From: Bacillota bacterium
GTDB lineage: Bacteria; Bacillota; Clostridia; Peptostreptococcales; Anaerovoracaceae
DNA length: 5,227 nucleotides
Assembly (NCBI GenBank): GCA_016280485.1
Contig: JAEEGU010000161.1
Coordinates: forward strand, 1-5,227
Reading direction: 5' to 3'
Part shown: positions 1 through 5,227 of the stretch, piece after piece
Layout: each line of letters opens with the position of its first letter
Position numbering within the stretch: position 1 is the stretch's first letter
The notes under the pieces: model-generated
What the model was told of the DNA's origin: nothing
The model's database searches: none
Seen by the model: only the letters and a program-made list of their open reading frames with translations
Program-made: the position numbers and the translations under genes

Positions 1-86
1 AAAGAATCCCCCGCCGGCTCTTCGCAGATATCAGATGTGCGGAACGGTTCCGGTTTGTAATATTGGCAAACTACTAAGATTTTCAT
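1..86 (-). CDS. wbuB: WbuB-like GT4 glycosyltransferase, N-terminal 28 residues only
   Basis: The gene starts with ATG at 86 and leaves through the left edge after 28 complete codons. The visible N-terminus is MKILVVCQYYKPEPFR, then TSDICEE, which matches the start of WbuB-type GT4 glycosyltransferases: first beta strand, a Gln-Tyr-Tyr-x-Pro-Glu-Pro loop and a D-I-C-E-E helix. In E. coli O26-type loci, wbuB directly follows fnlA-B-C and is assigned to L-FucNAc transfer, so the family and the pathway agree here. The ATG overlaps the SDR stop as ATGA, with a GGAG site 6 nt upstream. The codons after CEE read P-A-G-D-S, whereas the family usually continues with Leu and a helix ending in Gly; this may be natural divergence or an indel near the GGGGG run at the edge. 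Sugar specificity cannot be read from this fragment. Confidence 0.75.
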   Translation of the reverse strand, partial: MKILVVCQYYKPEPFRTSDICEEPAGDS

Positions 87-1021
87 TGGTTTCTCCGTTT
101 ATTGCTTTTGTACATTTCGACCTCGCGCCGTAGGCCTTCGGCGAACGGCATTGGATTGTAGCCGAAGTCGCGGGTCGCCGCATCGTGCGGATAGTTTCTC
201 GGTTCCACGAGGCGCTGCACCTTTTCGCGGAAGTCCGCCTTGCCGAGCGAGATAAGGAATACGCCCCACGCACCGGCGTAAGCTATGCCAAACGGCACGC
301 TGAAGAAGGTCGTGCGCTTTCCGAGGTATTCGCTGATAAGCTTCATTATGTCTATAAGGTCGATTACGGTGCCGCCGGAGAGGATGTACTCGCGGTCAGT
401 TCCGCAAGGTTGCCGACCCTGTAACAGCATATTCAGCACCTGGAGATATGCACGGCCAAGATCCTGGTGATGTACAGGTTGCAATGCATAGTGCCCTCCC
501 TTTACCATAGGGAAGAAGCGTAGCTTGTCGGTCATCTTGATAAACTTGACCATGTTCTGGTCTTTCAAGTTCCCATAAATCATCGTAGGGCGCAGAATGG
601 TTAAGTCGATTGGCTCGTTCGCTGCAGCGATCAGGCGGCGGATTTCCGCCTCGGTCTGGCGGTAGCTTTCGCCGGCCGCCTTGTATTTGGAATATATGCC
701 CGTGGTATGAACCAAAACGAGGCGCTTCACTCCGTTTGCAATTGCCGCACGCACGATATCCAAAGAGGCGCTTATTCCCGCAATGTGAAATACGATATCT
801 ATCCCAAGGGTCATTTCTTTAATCGACACCACGTCAGTCATATCACCCTCAAACAGCTCAACAGACTTCCCCATATCTATTAACTTTTCAAGCTTTGCGC
901 GGTCAGAAGTTTTACGAACCAGAGCCCTTATGCTGACATCCTCGGGGAACGCCGCAATCAGCTCGTCCAAAAAATATTGACCGCTGCTACCGGTTGTACC
1001 GGTCACTAAAATCTTTTCCAT
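83..1021 (-). CDS. Atypical extended-SDR NAD(P)-binding protein (epimerase/dehydratase superfamily), substrate unknown
   Basis: This 312-residue Rossmann-fold protein has TGTTGSSG at residues 7-14 for the dinucleotide, an acidic GD at 59-60, FHIAG at 78-82 and LRPTMIYGN at 143-151, as in extended SDRs and the NDUFA9-like atypical SDRs. The expected active-site Y-x-x-x-K reads Y120-R-Q-T-E124, so the Lys that lowers the Tyr pKa is replaced by Glu. The upstream Ser/Thr position reads HTTGIY (105-110). A hydrophobic stretch at about 242-260 (VPFGIAYAGAWGVFLISLG) could be a membrane-touching helix; the C-terminus is basic (SNKRRN). I do not recognise a specific enzyme. It could modify a nucleotide sugar or a lipid-linked sugar, or act as a non-catalytic NAD(P) binder. 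L-FucNAc synthesis is already complete without it. It starts 33 nt after the flippase and overlaps the downstream transferase by 4 nt, so it is probably co-translated with it. Superfamily is secure, function is not. Confidence 0.85.
   Translation of the reverse strand: MEKILVTGTTGSSGQYFLDELIAAFPEDVSIRALVRKTSDRAKLEKLIDMGKSVELFEGDMTDVVSIKEMTLGIDIVFHIAGISASLDIVRAAIANGVKRLVLVHTTGIYSKYKAAGESYRQTEAEIRRLIAAANEPIDLTILRPTMIYGNLKDQNMVKFIKMTDKLRFFPMVKGGHYALQPVHHQDLGRAYLQVLNMLLQGRQPCGTDREYILSGGTVIDLIDIMKLISEYLGKRTTFFSVPFGIAYAGAWGVFLISLGKADFREKVQRLVEPRNYPHDAATRDFGYNPMPFAEGLRREVEMYKSNKRRNQ
93..96 (-). promoter_or_regulatory. Ribosome binding site of the WbuB-like gene (GGAG)
   Basis: GGAG lies 6 nt before the ATG at 86, inside the last codons of the SDR gene. 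It supports that start and indicates the transferase can also initiate on its own, in addition to coupling through the ATGA overlap. Confidence 0.65.
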
Positions 1022-1023
1022 TT

Positions 1024-1030
1024 CACCTCT
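1024..1030 (-). promoter_or_regulatory. Ribosome binding site of the SDR gene (AGAGGTG)
   Basis: AGAGGTG ends 2 nt before the ATG at 1021, with the GAGG core 4 nt away, slightly close but complementary to the 16S tail. It lies in the 33-bp gap after the flippase stop and supports the ATG directly before EKILVTG. Confidence 0.7.
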
Positions 1031-1054
1031 TATTACGCAAAAACCAATTATTCG

Positions 1055-2623
1055 TTACTCGCTACTGCGCCTGCTTGTAATTGATTTTAATATTTCCAAT
1101 TCCTCCACTTTCACCGCTTTCAGAAATGCTAAATATATTCCTATCGCTACACAAACTGCCAAGCCGAGATATACCATTCTCGGCATCCAGATTACCGCGA
1201 CAAGCCCTCTGTAAAACAGGTACGACGCGCCAACGGAAACGACCGACGCAAGCGCTATTTTCGCCATCTTGCCCCAGCCCGGCACCACGTCAATTTCGTG
1301 GAATTGGCGCAGCCCGAAGTAAAGAAGCAGCGAGTTTACGAAAGCCGCACAGCTTGTCGCAAGTGCAAGACCTTTATGCTGCATACTTTCCACCAGCATT
1401 AGATTAACCGCTATATTTACTGCCACGCTTATAATTGCAAAATACATAGGTCTACGCGTATCTTTTAGCGAGTAATATACGCTTGTGAGGAAAGTATTTA
1501 ATGCCATAAATGTCATCCCCACCGAATAAAACCTATACGTTCCGGTTGTTAGTTCGGTTGCCGCAGCATCGAAAGCACCTCTTTCGAAAACGATCTGCAC
1601 AATTTCGTTGCTGTAAAGGACGGCACCTATCGAAAATGGCAGCGCTATTAGTACAGAAAGGCTCACTCCGGTCTGTGACAGTGCAACTACACTGTCGTGC
1701 TTATCTGAAGCATTTGCTTTTGCGATTTTTGGATATATTATGGTATTTAGAACGGATGTCGACAAGGTCATAATCATGCTGTTCAGCAAGTTCCCGTAAT
1801 TTAATGCCGAGACACTGCCCGTAACCAGCCCTGATGCAAGATATTTATCAACAAACATATTAATCTGCGCTGTAGTGTGCCCTATGAAAACCGGTATCGC
1901 AAGCGGCATGATTTCCTTAAAAACCTTTCCGTAGCTCCCACGACAAAGAAAATACTTATAGCCGCTTCTTTTCGCCATAACGTACATGAGCAATAGGCGC
2001 ACAATATAAGCAAGCAGTAAACCATATACGAGAAAATAGCAATCCGTATGCGCAGCTGCTACAATCGTTACAATTAAAATCGCACTTTGGGTGTAGCCTA
2101 TTAGAATTTGCGGGATAAAAGTTCCTTTATATTGTAAATATGACTCTAAAACTCCCGCTGTCGAAGAAAAGATTGTATAGGTAAAAGTGATTTTCAAATA
2201 CCTAGAGGTCAATATTGCCGCCTCTCCTGTAAACCCTTTCGCCATAAATGCTGTTAGCTGGTCGGAAAAAAATAAGCCCACTAGCGACGATAACGCTGAC
2301 AGCACTAAAAGAATATTTATCACTCGACTCGTAAAAGAATTCCCTTTTCCCTGAGAATCTTTTTCCACACAATCAGAAAGCAACGGAATATATGCAGTGG
2401 CCACAGCACCAAATATGCCAAAGAACAGCATGTTTGGTATAGCCTGCGCCATAACAAACGCATCTGTAATATAACTTGTGCCAAAAAATGCCGCCATAAC
2501 CATCTCGCGAACAAAGCCAAGGAGTTTTGAGCACAGCAACAAAACGGCCATCAAAATAGCCGTCTTTGCTGCGGTCTGGACTGCCTGGCTGGGCAGATTG
2601 TTTTCGGTTTGCAGATTATCCAC
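1055..2623 (-). CDS. murJ: MurJ/MviN-family polysaccharide lipid flippase (14-TM type)
   Basis: This 522-residue polytopic membrane protein belongs to the MOP exporter superfamily, MurJ/MviN branch. A hydrophilic lead of about 18 residues is followed by many hydrophobic segments through to about residue 503, consistent with about 14 helices. Family signatures are KLLGFVREMVMAAFFGTS (33-50), TDAF (53-56), QAIPNML near 60-66, YLKITFTYTIFSS (142-154), ERGAFD (347-352) and YYSLKDTRRPM (383-393). MurJ itself flips lipid II; members in polysaccharide clusters are thought to flip undecaprenyl-PP-linked repeat units, the likely role here given its place between sugar-nucleotide and glycosyltransferase genes. 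Compared with E. coli MurJ as I remember it, R24 and D39 have counterparts (R39, D54), R18 is Lys (K33), and R52 and R270 have none: the PNLLRR motif reads PNMLFF, and the R270 site reads NYGNLL. The start is GTG; the first internal Met is residue 25, inside helix 1. The coding DNA is patchily AT-richer than capF (e.g. 22 of 60 GC in 1681-1740 against 37 of 60 in 4741-4800). Confidence 0.88.
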   Translation of the reverse strand: MDNLQTENNLPSQAVQTAAKTAILMAVLLLCSKLLGFVREMVMAAFFGTSYITDAFVMAQAIPNMLFFGIFGAVATAYIPLLSDCVEKDSQGKGNSFTSRVINILLVLSALSSLVGLFFSDQLTAFMAKGFTGEAAILTSRYLKITFTYTIFSSTAGVLESYLQYKGTFIPQILIGYTQSAILIVTIVAAAHTDCYFLVYGLLLAYIVRLLLMYVMAKRSGYKYFLCRGSYGKVFKEIMPLAIPVFIGHTTAQINMFVDKYLASGLVTGSVSALNYGNLLNSMIMTLSTSVLNTIIYPKIAKANASDKHDSVVALSQTGVSLSVLIALPFSIGAVLYSNEIVQIVFERGAFDAAATELTTGTYRFYSVGMTFMALNTFLTSVYYSLKDTRRPMYFAIISVAVNIAVNLMLVESMQHKGLALATSCAAFVNSLLLYFGLRQFHEIDVVPGWGKMAKIALASVVSVGASYLFYRGLVAVIWMPRMVYLGLAVCVAIGIYLAFLKAVKVEELEILKSITSRRSSE

Positions 2624-2634
2624 TTTCGTATTTA

Positions 2635-2640
2635 CTCTTT
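2635..2640 (-). promoter_or_regulatory. Weak ribosome binding site for the flippase gene (AAAGAG)
   Basis: AAAGAG is the only purine-rich element between the capG stop and the GTG start. It lies 11 nt upstream of the start, longer than ideal. Weak SD plus GTG start suggests low translation or dependence on ribosomes finishing capG 21 nt upstream, which would suit an integral membrane protein needed in small amounts. Confidence 0.45.
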
Positions 2641-2644
2641 GCTT

Positions 2645-3823
2645 TTAGTATTTGCGCCACACCATTCTGTCAACAATTCCGGTATAGCTCTGAATTATTT
2701 TAACCACTTTCGTGGATACATTCTCTTCTATATAGTCCGGCACAGGGATGCCGTAATCCCCTGCCTCGTTCATTTTCACTGCTGTCTCCACTGCCTGGAG
2801 AAGCGATTTCTCGTCAATTCCCGCAAGCACAAAGCATGCTTTGTCGAGCGCTTCAGGGCGCTCTGTGGAGGTTCTGATGCACACTGCAGGAAATGCCTTT
2901 CCGATGCTCGTGAAGAACGAACTTTCTTCAGGAAGCGTACCGCTGTCCGAAACCACCGCAAACGCATTCATCTGCAGGCAGTTGTAGTCGTGGAAGCCAA
3001 GAGGCTCATGCTGAATTACACGACTGTCAAGTTTGAAGCCACTCTCCTCGAGGCGCTTCTTTGAGCGCGGATGACAGGAATAAAGAATCGGCATGTCGTA
3101 CTTTTCCGCGAGTTTGTTGATTGCGGTAAAGAGCGACAGGAAATTCTTTTCCGTATCTATATTCTCTTCGCGATGTGCGGAGAGAAGGATGTACTTTTTC
3201 TTTGTAAGCCCAAGTTTTTTAAGGACATCGGAGGCTTCGATTGCCTTCAGGTTTTCATGCAGCACCTCTGCCATAGGTGAGCCTGTCACAAAGGTGCGCT
3301 CCTTTGGAAGTCCGCATTCTGCGAGGTACCTGCGCGCATGCTCCGAATAAGCCATATTAACATCGGAGATGATGTCCACGATGCGGCGGTTTGTCTCCTC
3401 CGGCAGGCATTCGTCCTTGCAGCGATTGCCCGCTTCCATATGGAACACAGGAATATGCAGTCTCTTTGCTGGGATTGCTGAAAGGCAGGAATTTGTGTCG
3501 CCGAGCACGAGAAGTGCGTCCGGCTTTATCTCTACCATCAGCTTGTAGGATTTATCTATGATGTTTCCAATCGTCGCGCCGAGGTCATCGCCCACAGCGT
3601 CCATGTAAACTTCCGGATCTGCGAGCTTAAGGTCCTTAAAGAACACACCGTTCAGATTGTAGTCATAATTCTGACCGGTGTGCGCCAGTATGCAGTCGAA
3701 ATACTCGCGGCATTTTTTGATGCATGCGGAAAGCCTTATTATCTCTGGGCGCGTGCCCACTATGATGAGCAGCTTTATGCGACCGTCGTTTTTGAAGCTG
3801 ATTTTCGAGTTATTGTTTGCCAT
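2645..3823 (-). CDS. capG: CapG/FnlC-type UDP-N-acetylhexosamine 2-epimerase (UDP-L-FucNAc forming)
   Basis: This 392-residue cytoplasmic enzyme belongs to the non-hydrolysing UDP-GlcNAc 2-epimerase (WecB) family with GT-B fold. Visible family signatures are GTRPEIIRLS (23-32), HTGQNYDYNLN (48-58), LGDTNS (107-112), FHMEAGNR (127-134), PEETNRR (141-147), SAHREEN (215-221), SDSGT (292-296) and CIRTSTERPEA (315-325). Acidic and histidine residues matching the E. coli WecB catalytic set are present: D109, E130, E142 or E143, and H217. Family knowledge alone would also allow a WecB making UDP-ManNAc, but the RLS form of the first motif, the HTGQNYDYNLN segment and the position right after capF point to CapG/FnlC, which inverts C2 of UDP-6-deoxy-L-talNAc to give UDP-L-FucNAc. 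The start is secure because of the AGGGAG site. The gene is separated from the next by 21 nt and sits in the same reading frame as it. Confidence 0.94.
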   Translation of the reverse strand: MANNNSKISFKNDGRIKLLIIVGTRPEIIRLSACIKKCREYFDCILAHTGQNYDYNLNGVFFKDLKLADPEVYMDAVGDDLGATIGNIIDKSYKLMVEIKPDALLVLGDTNSCLSAIPAKRLHIPVFHMEAGNRCKDECLPEETNRRIVDIISDVNMAYSEHARRYLAECGLPKERTFVTGSPMAEVLHENLKAIEASDVLKKLGLTKKKYILLSAHREENIDTEKNFLSLFTAINKLAEKYDMPILYSCHPRSKKRLEESGFKLDSRVIQHEPLGFHDYNCLQMNAFAVVSDSGTLPEESSFFTSIGKAFPAVCIRTSTERPEALDKACFVLAGIDEKSLLQAVETAVKMNEAGDYGIPVPDYIEENVSTKVVKIIQSYTGIVDRMVWRKY

Positions 3824-3885
3824 TTCTTTCTCCCTGAATCATCTGCTTTGATTAAAGAAAACTGTTGAAATATCTATTGTATCGT
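3824..3885 (-). other. Intergenic gap between capF and capG
   Basis: At 62 bp this is the largest non-coding stretch in the window. Read on the minus strand it is AT-rich, with a TACAAT hexamer near its 5' end but no TTGACA-like box about 17 bp upstream of it. A CTTT/AAAG inverted repeat around 3846-3857 is too short and too AT-rich to be a terminator, and no U-tract follows. The gap ends in a good Shine-Dalgarno site for capG. I see no convincing internal promoter or attenuator, so capF and capG are probably co-transcribed. Confidence 0.5.
3830..3835 (-). promoter_or_regulatory. Ribosome binding site of capG (AGGGAG)
   Basis: AGGGAG lies 6 nt before the ATG at 3823. It is the best-spaced Shine-Dalgarno of the complete genes here and fixes the capG start, which matters because the protein has a polar lead of about 16 residues before its first beta strand. 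Confidence 0.8.
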
Positions 3886-5109
3886 TTATTTGCTATTGAC
3901 GATTTCTGAATATGTATCCGGATGCTCCGGGTCGAAGATTTCATTTGCCCACATAAATGTAATCAAATCTTCCGTTTCGCTCAAATTGATTATATTGTGC
4001 GCATACCCCGGAATCATATCAACAACCTGTATGTGCTCGCCGCTGACGCGATACTCTGTAATAGGATACGTCTTTCCCGCTTCATCAACTCCGATTTTGC
4101 GAAGCTGAATCAGACCTTCTCCTCGCACAACCACAAACTTTTCATGTTTGCTGTGATGCCAATGCTGGCCACGAATGTGCCCCGGCTTTGTTATATTCAC
4201 ACTGAACTGTCCCGCAGTTTTAGTCTTTATAATCTCTGTAAAGCTACCCCTTTCATCCTCGTTCATTCGTAAATCGTAAATAAACGATGAAGCAGGCAGA
4301 TAGCTGAGCCAAGTCGAATACAGCTTGCTTTCGAGAGGGTTTGATGAGTTCGGCACATCGAGACTTTCACGAAGCTTCGGAAACGATTTTATCATCTCCG
4401 CCAGATACCCGAGCGTCGTCTCGTAGTGCACAGGCGCATAGCAATATCTGCCACCTGCATTCTCTACCGGCTTTGTCCCGTCAAAGTCGCAGCGGTGCGG
4501 CTGTCCTGCCAGTGCGCAGAGCATTTCCTCCACCAGATCATCTATGTAGAGAACATCCATCTCTACCGCAGGGTCGCTCACCTGAATCTGCAGGCCGTTT
4601 GCTATGTTATGGCAGAATGTCGCAATCGCAGAATTGTAGTTCGGTCTGCACCACTTGCCAAAGAGATTCGGGAAGCGGTAGACATACACCACAGCCTCTG
4701 TCTCGCGCGCATATTCAAAGAACAGTTCTTCGCCCGCAAGCTTGCTCTTGCCGTATTCCGAGCCCTCAAAGCGGCCGCAGAGCGTTGCCTGTACCGAGCT
4801 TGAAAGCATTACGGGACATTTGTTACCGCAAGCCTTTAGCGTATAGATGAGCTTGCTCGCAAAACCGAAGTTGCCCTCCATATATTCGGAAGATTCCTTT
4901 GGCCTGTTCACTCCCGCAAGGTTGAACACAAAATCCGCATCTTTGCAGTACTTTTCAAGCTCTGCCGCCGTCGAATCAACATCGTAGACATAAATCTCGC
5001 CAATGCTCAGCCCCGGATGCGTCCTGTCCTTCCCGTCTTTTATGTTTTTCAGCGCTTCAGTGAGGTTCTTTCCAACGAACCCCTTCGCGCCGGTAATCAA
5101 TACATTCAT
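3886..5109 (-). CDS. capF: CapF/FnlB-type bifunctional UDP-sugar reductase with C-terminal cupin (UDP-L-FucNAc pathway)
   Basis: This 407-residue protein is the second enzyme of UDP-L-FucNAc synthesis. In the characterised family, the cupin domain epimerises the 4-keto intermediate at C3 and the SDR domain reduces C4 with NADPH, giving UDP-6-deoxy-L-talNAc for CapG. Both domains are visible. The N-terminal Rossmann domain has TGAKGFVG at residues 6-13 and a Y-x-x-x-K pair at Y119/K123, followed by RFPNLFGKW near 145-153. LYSTWLSYLP (263-272) is a linker typical of CapF. The cupin has RGSFTEIIKT near 287-296, a metal-site cluster H316-x-H318-H319-x-x-x-E323, and a distal GYAHNI with H371. It ends with NEIFDPEHPDTY. 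Length is slightly above the S. aureus protein (about 370). I chose the ATG at 5109, where M starts directly before the NVLITG strand, over a TTG at 5124, because it overlaps the capE stop as TAATG and suggests translational coupling. The SD is weak (AAGAAG). All key residues look intact. Confidence 0.95.
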   Translation of the reverse strand: MNVLITGAKGFVGKNLTEALKNIKDGKDRTHPGLSIGEIYVYDVDSTAAELEKYCKDADFVFNLAGVNRPKESSEYMEGNFGFASKLIYTLKACGNKCPVMLSSSVQATLCGRFEGSEYGKSKLAGEELFFEYARETEAVVYVYRFPNLFGKWCRPNYNSAIATFCHNIANGLQIQVSDPAVEMDVLYIDDLVEEMLCALAGQPHRCDFDGTKPVENAGGRYCYAPVHYETTLGYLAEMIKSFPKLRESLDVPNSSNPLESKLYSTWLSYLPASSFIYDLRMNEDERGSFTEIIKTKTAGQFSVNITKPGHIRGQHWHHSKHEKFVVVRGEGLIQLRKIGVDEAGKTYPITEYRVSGEHIQVVDMIPGYAHNIINLSETEDLITFMWANEIFDPEHPDTYSEIVNSK

Positions 5110-5227
5110 TACTTCTTTTCCCAATCTTTCAGTGCTGCCTGTACATAGTCCGTGCCGAGCAGCTTTTCAACCGTGCCCTTCACATCCAGCCTCTTTGTGC
5201 TGTGGCTGGTGTAAGCCTCGTCCGCCT
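5109..5227 (-). CDS. capE: CapE/FnlA-type UDP-GlcNAc 4,6-dehydratase (5-/3-epimerase), C-terminal 38 residues only
   Basis: This is the 3' end of a gene that enters from the right edge. The frame reads 38 complete codons before TAA (5111-5109). The visible tail contains EAYTSHSTKRLDVKG, followed by a short helix-like segment ending LKDWEKK. In the family, a YTSHNT-RL-V tail of this kind closes CapE/FnlA, the membrane-associated or cytoplasmic SDR that dehydrates UDP-GlcNAc at C4/C6 and epimerises it, starting UDP-L-FucNAc synthesis. Neither the NAD-binding site nor the catalytic residues lie in the window, so the call rests on this tail plus the context: capF and capG follow immediately, as in S. 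aureus capE-F-G and E. coli fnlA-B-C. Its stop overlaps the capF start by one base (TAATG). A related dehydratase with a similar tail is the main alternative. Confidence 0.77.
   Translation of the reverse strand, partial: ADEAYTSHSTKRLDVKGTVEKLLGTDYVQAALKDWEKK

Noticed and set aside
1081..1407. Open frame of 108 codons on the plus strand opposite the flippase 3' end
   Set aside because: It is fully contained in the complementary strand of a clear membrane-protein gene and has no domain signature.
2609..3064. Open frame of 151 codons on the plus strand, antisense to the capG 3' half
   Set aside because: It is opposite conserved capG motifs, has a Cys/His/Arg-rich composition typical of antisense frames, and shows no family resemblance.
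3846..3857. Inverted repeat CTTT-GATT-AAAG in the capF-capG gap as a possible terminator
   Set aside because: The four-pair stem is nearly all A/T and there is no following U-tract, so it would not be stable enough to terminate.
3876..3884. TACAAT as a -10 box for an internal promoter before capG
   Set aside because: No TTGACA-like sequence occurs about 17 bp upstream, and AT-rich gaps give such hexamers by chance; a transcription start map would be needed to revive it.
3896..3925. TTGACG on the plus strand near the capF stop as a promoter for antisense transcription
   Set aside because: The nearest TATGTA-like box is only about 9 bp away and nothing matches -10 at normal spacing.
4341..4850. 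Open frame of 169 codons on the plus strand, antisense to capF
   Set aside because: It lies wholly opposite the well-supported capF Rossmann domain, has no recognisable domain and low-complexity Ser/Arg/Pro content, and is explained as a shadow of the codon use of the real gene.
1..5227. CRISPR arrays, insertion sequences, tRNA genes, riboswitches, direct repeats
   Set aside because: Coding sequence covers nearly the whole window, the gaps are 62, 33 and 21 bp, and I saw no repeated units, terminal inverted repeats or structured RNA.

Overview
The window is one uninterrupted stretch of a surface-polysaccharide (capsule/EPS/O-antigen-type) locus. Every gene I can support is on the minus strand, so transcription runs from position 5227 towards 1. 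It holds four complete genes and two fragments cut by the window edges, with almost no non-coding DNA. The largest gap is 62 bp, and I found no terminator, RNA gene, repeat array or mobile element. Gene families and the style of the sequence (for example the long GKAFPAVCIR-TSTERPEA segment of the 2-epimerase and the RBS types) suggest a Bacillota/Clostridia bacterium, perhaps Lachnospiraceae-like. That assignment is inference from remembered homologues, not a search.

Layout in transcription order: (1) the 3' end of a capE/fnlA-type UDP-GlcNAc 4,6-dehydratase/epimerase (5109-5227); (2) capF/fnlB-type bifunctional reductase-cupin (3886-5109), joined to capE by a 1-nt TAATG overlap; (3) capG/fnlC-type UDP-HexNAc 2-epimerase (2645-3823); (4) a MurJ/MviN-family flippase starting at GTG (1055-2623); (5) an SDR-superfamily NAD(P)-binding protein with an altered catalytic motif (83-1021); (6) the first 28 codons of a WbuB-like GT4 glycosyltransferase (1-86), overlapping gene 5 by ATGA.

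Genes 1-3 form the known three-enzyme route from UDP-GlcNAc to UDP-N-acetyl-L-fucosamine (UDP-L-FucNAc). The WbuB-like enzyme is the type of transferase that accompanies this pathway in other O-antigen loci, and the flippase would carry the finished undecaprenyl-PP-linked oligosaccharide across the membrane. The pathway itself is not new. The less ordinary parts are a MurJ-type rather than Wzx-type flippase that seems to lack arginines essential in E. coli MurJ, and a membrane-leaning SDR protein with Glu where the catalytic Lys normally sits, placed between flippase and transferase with no obvious step in the L-FucNAc route.
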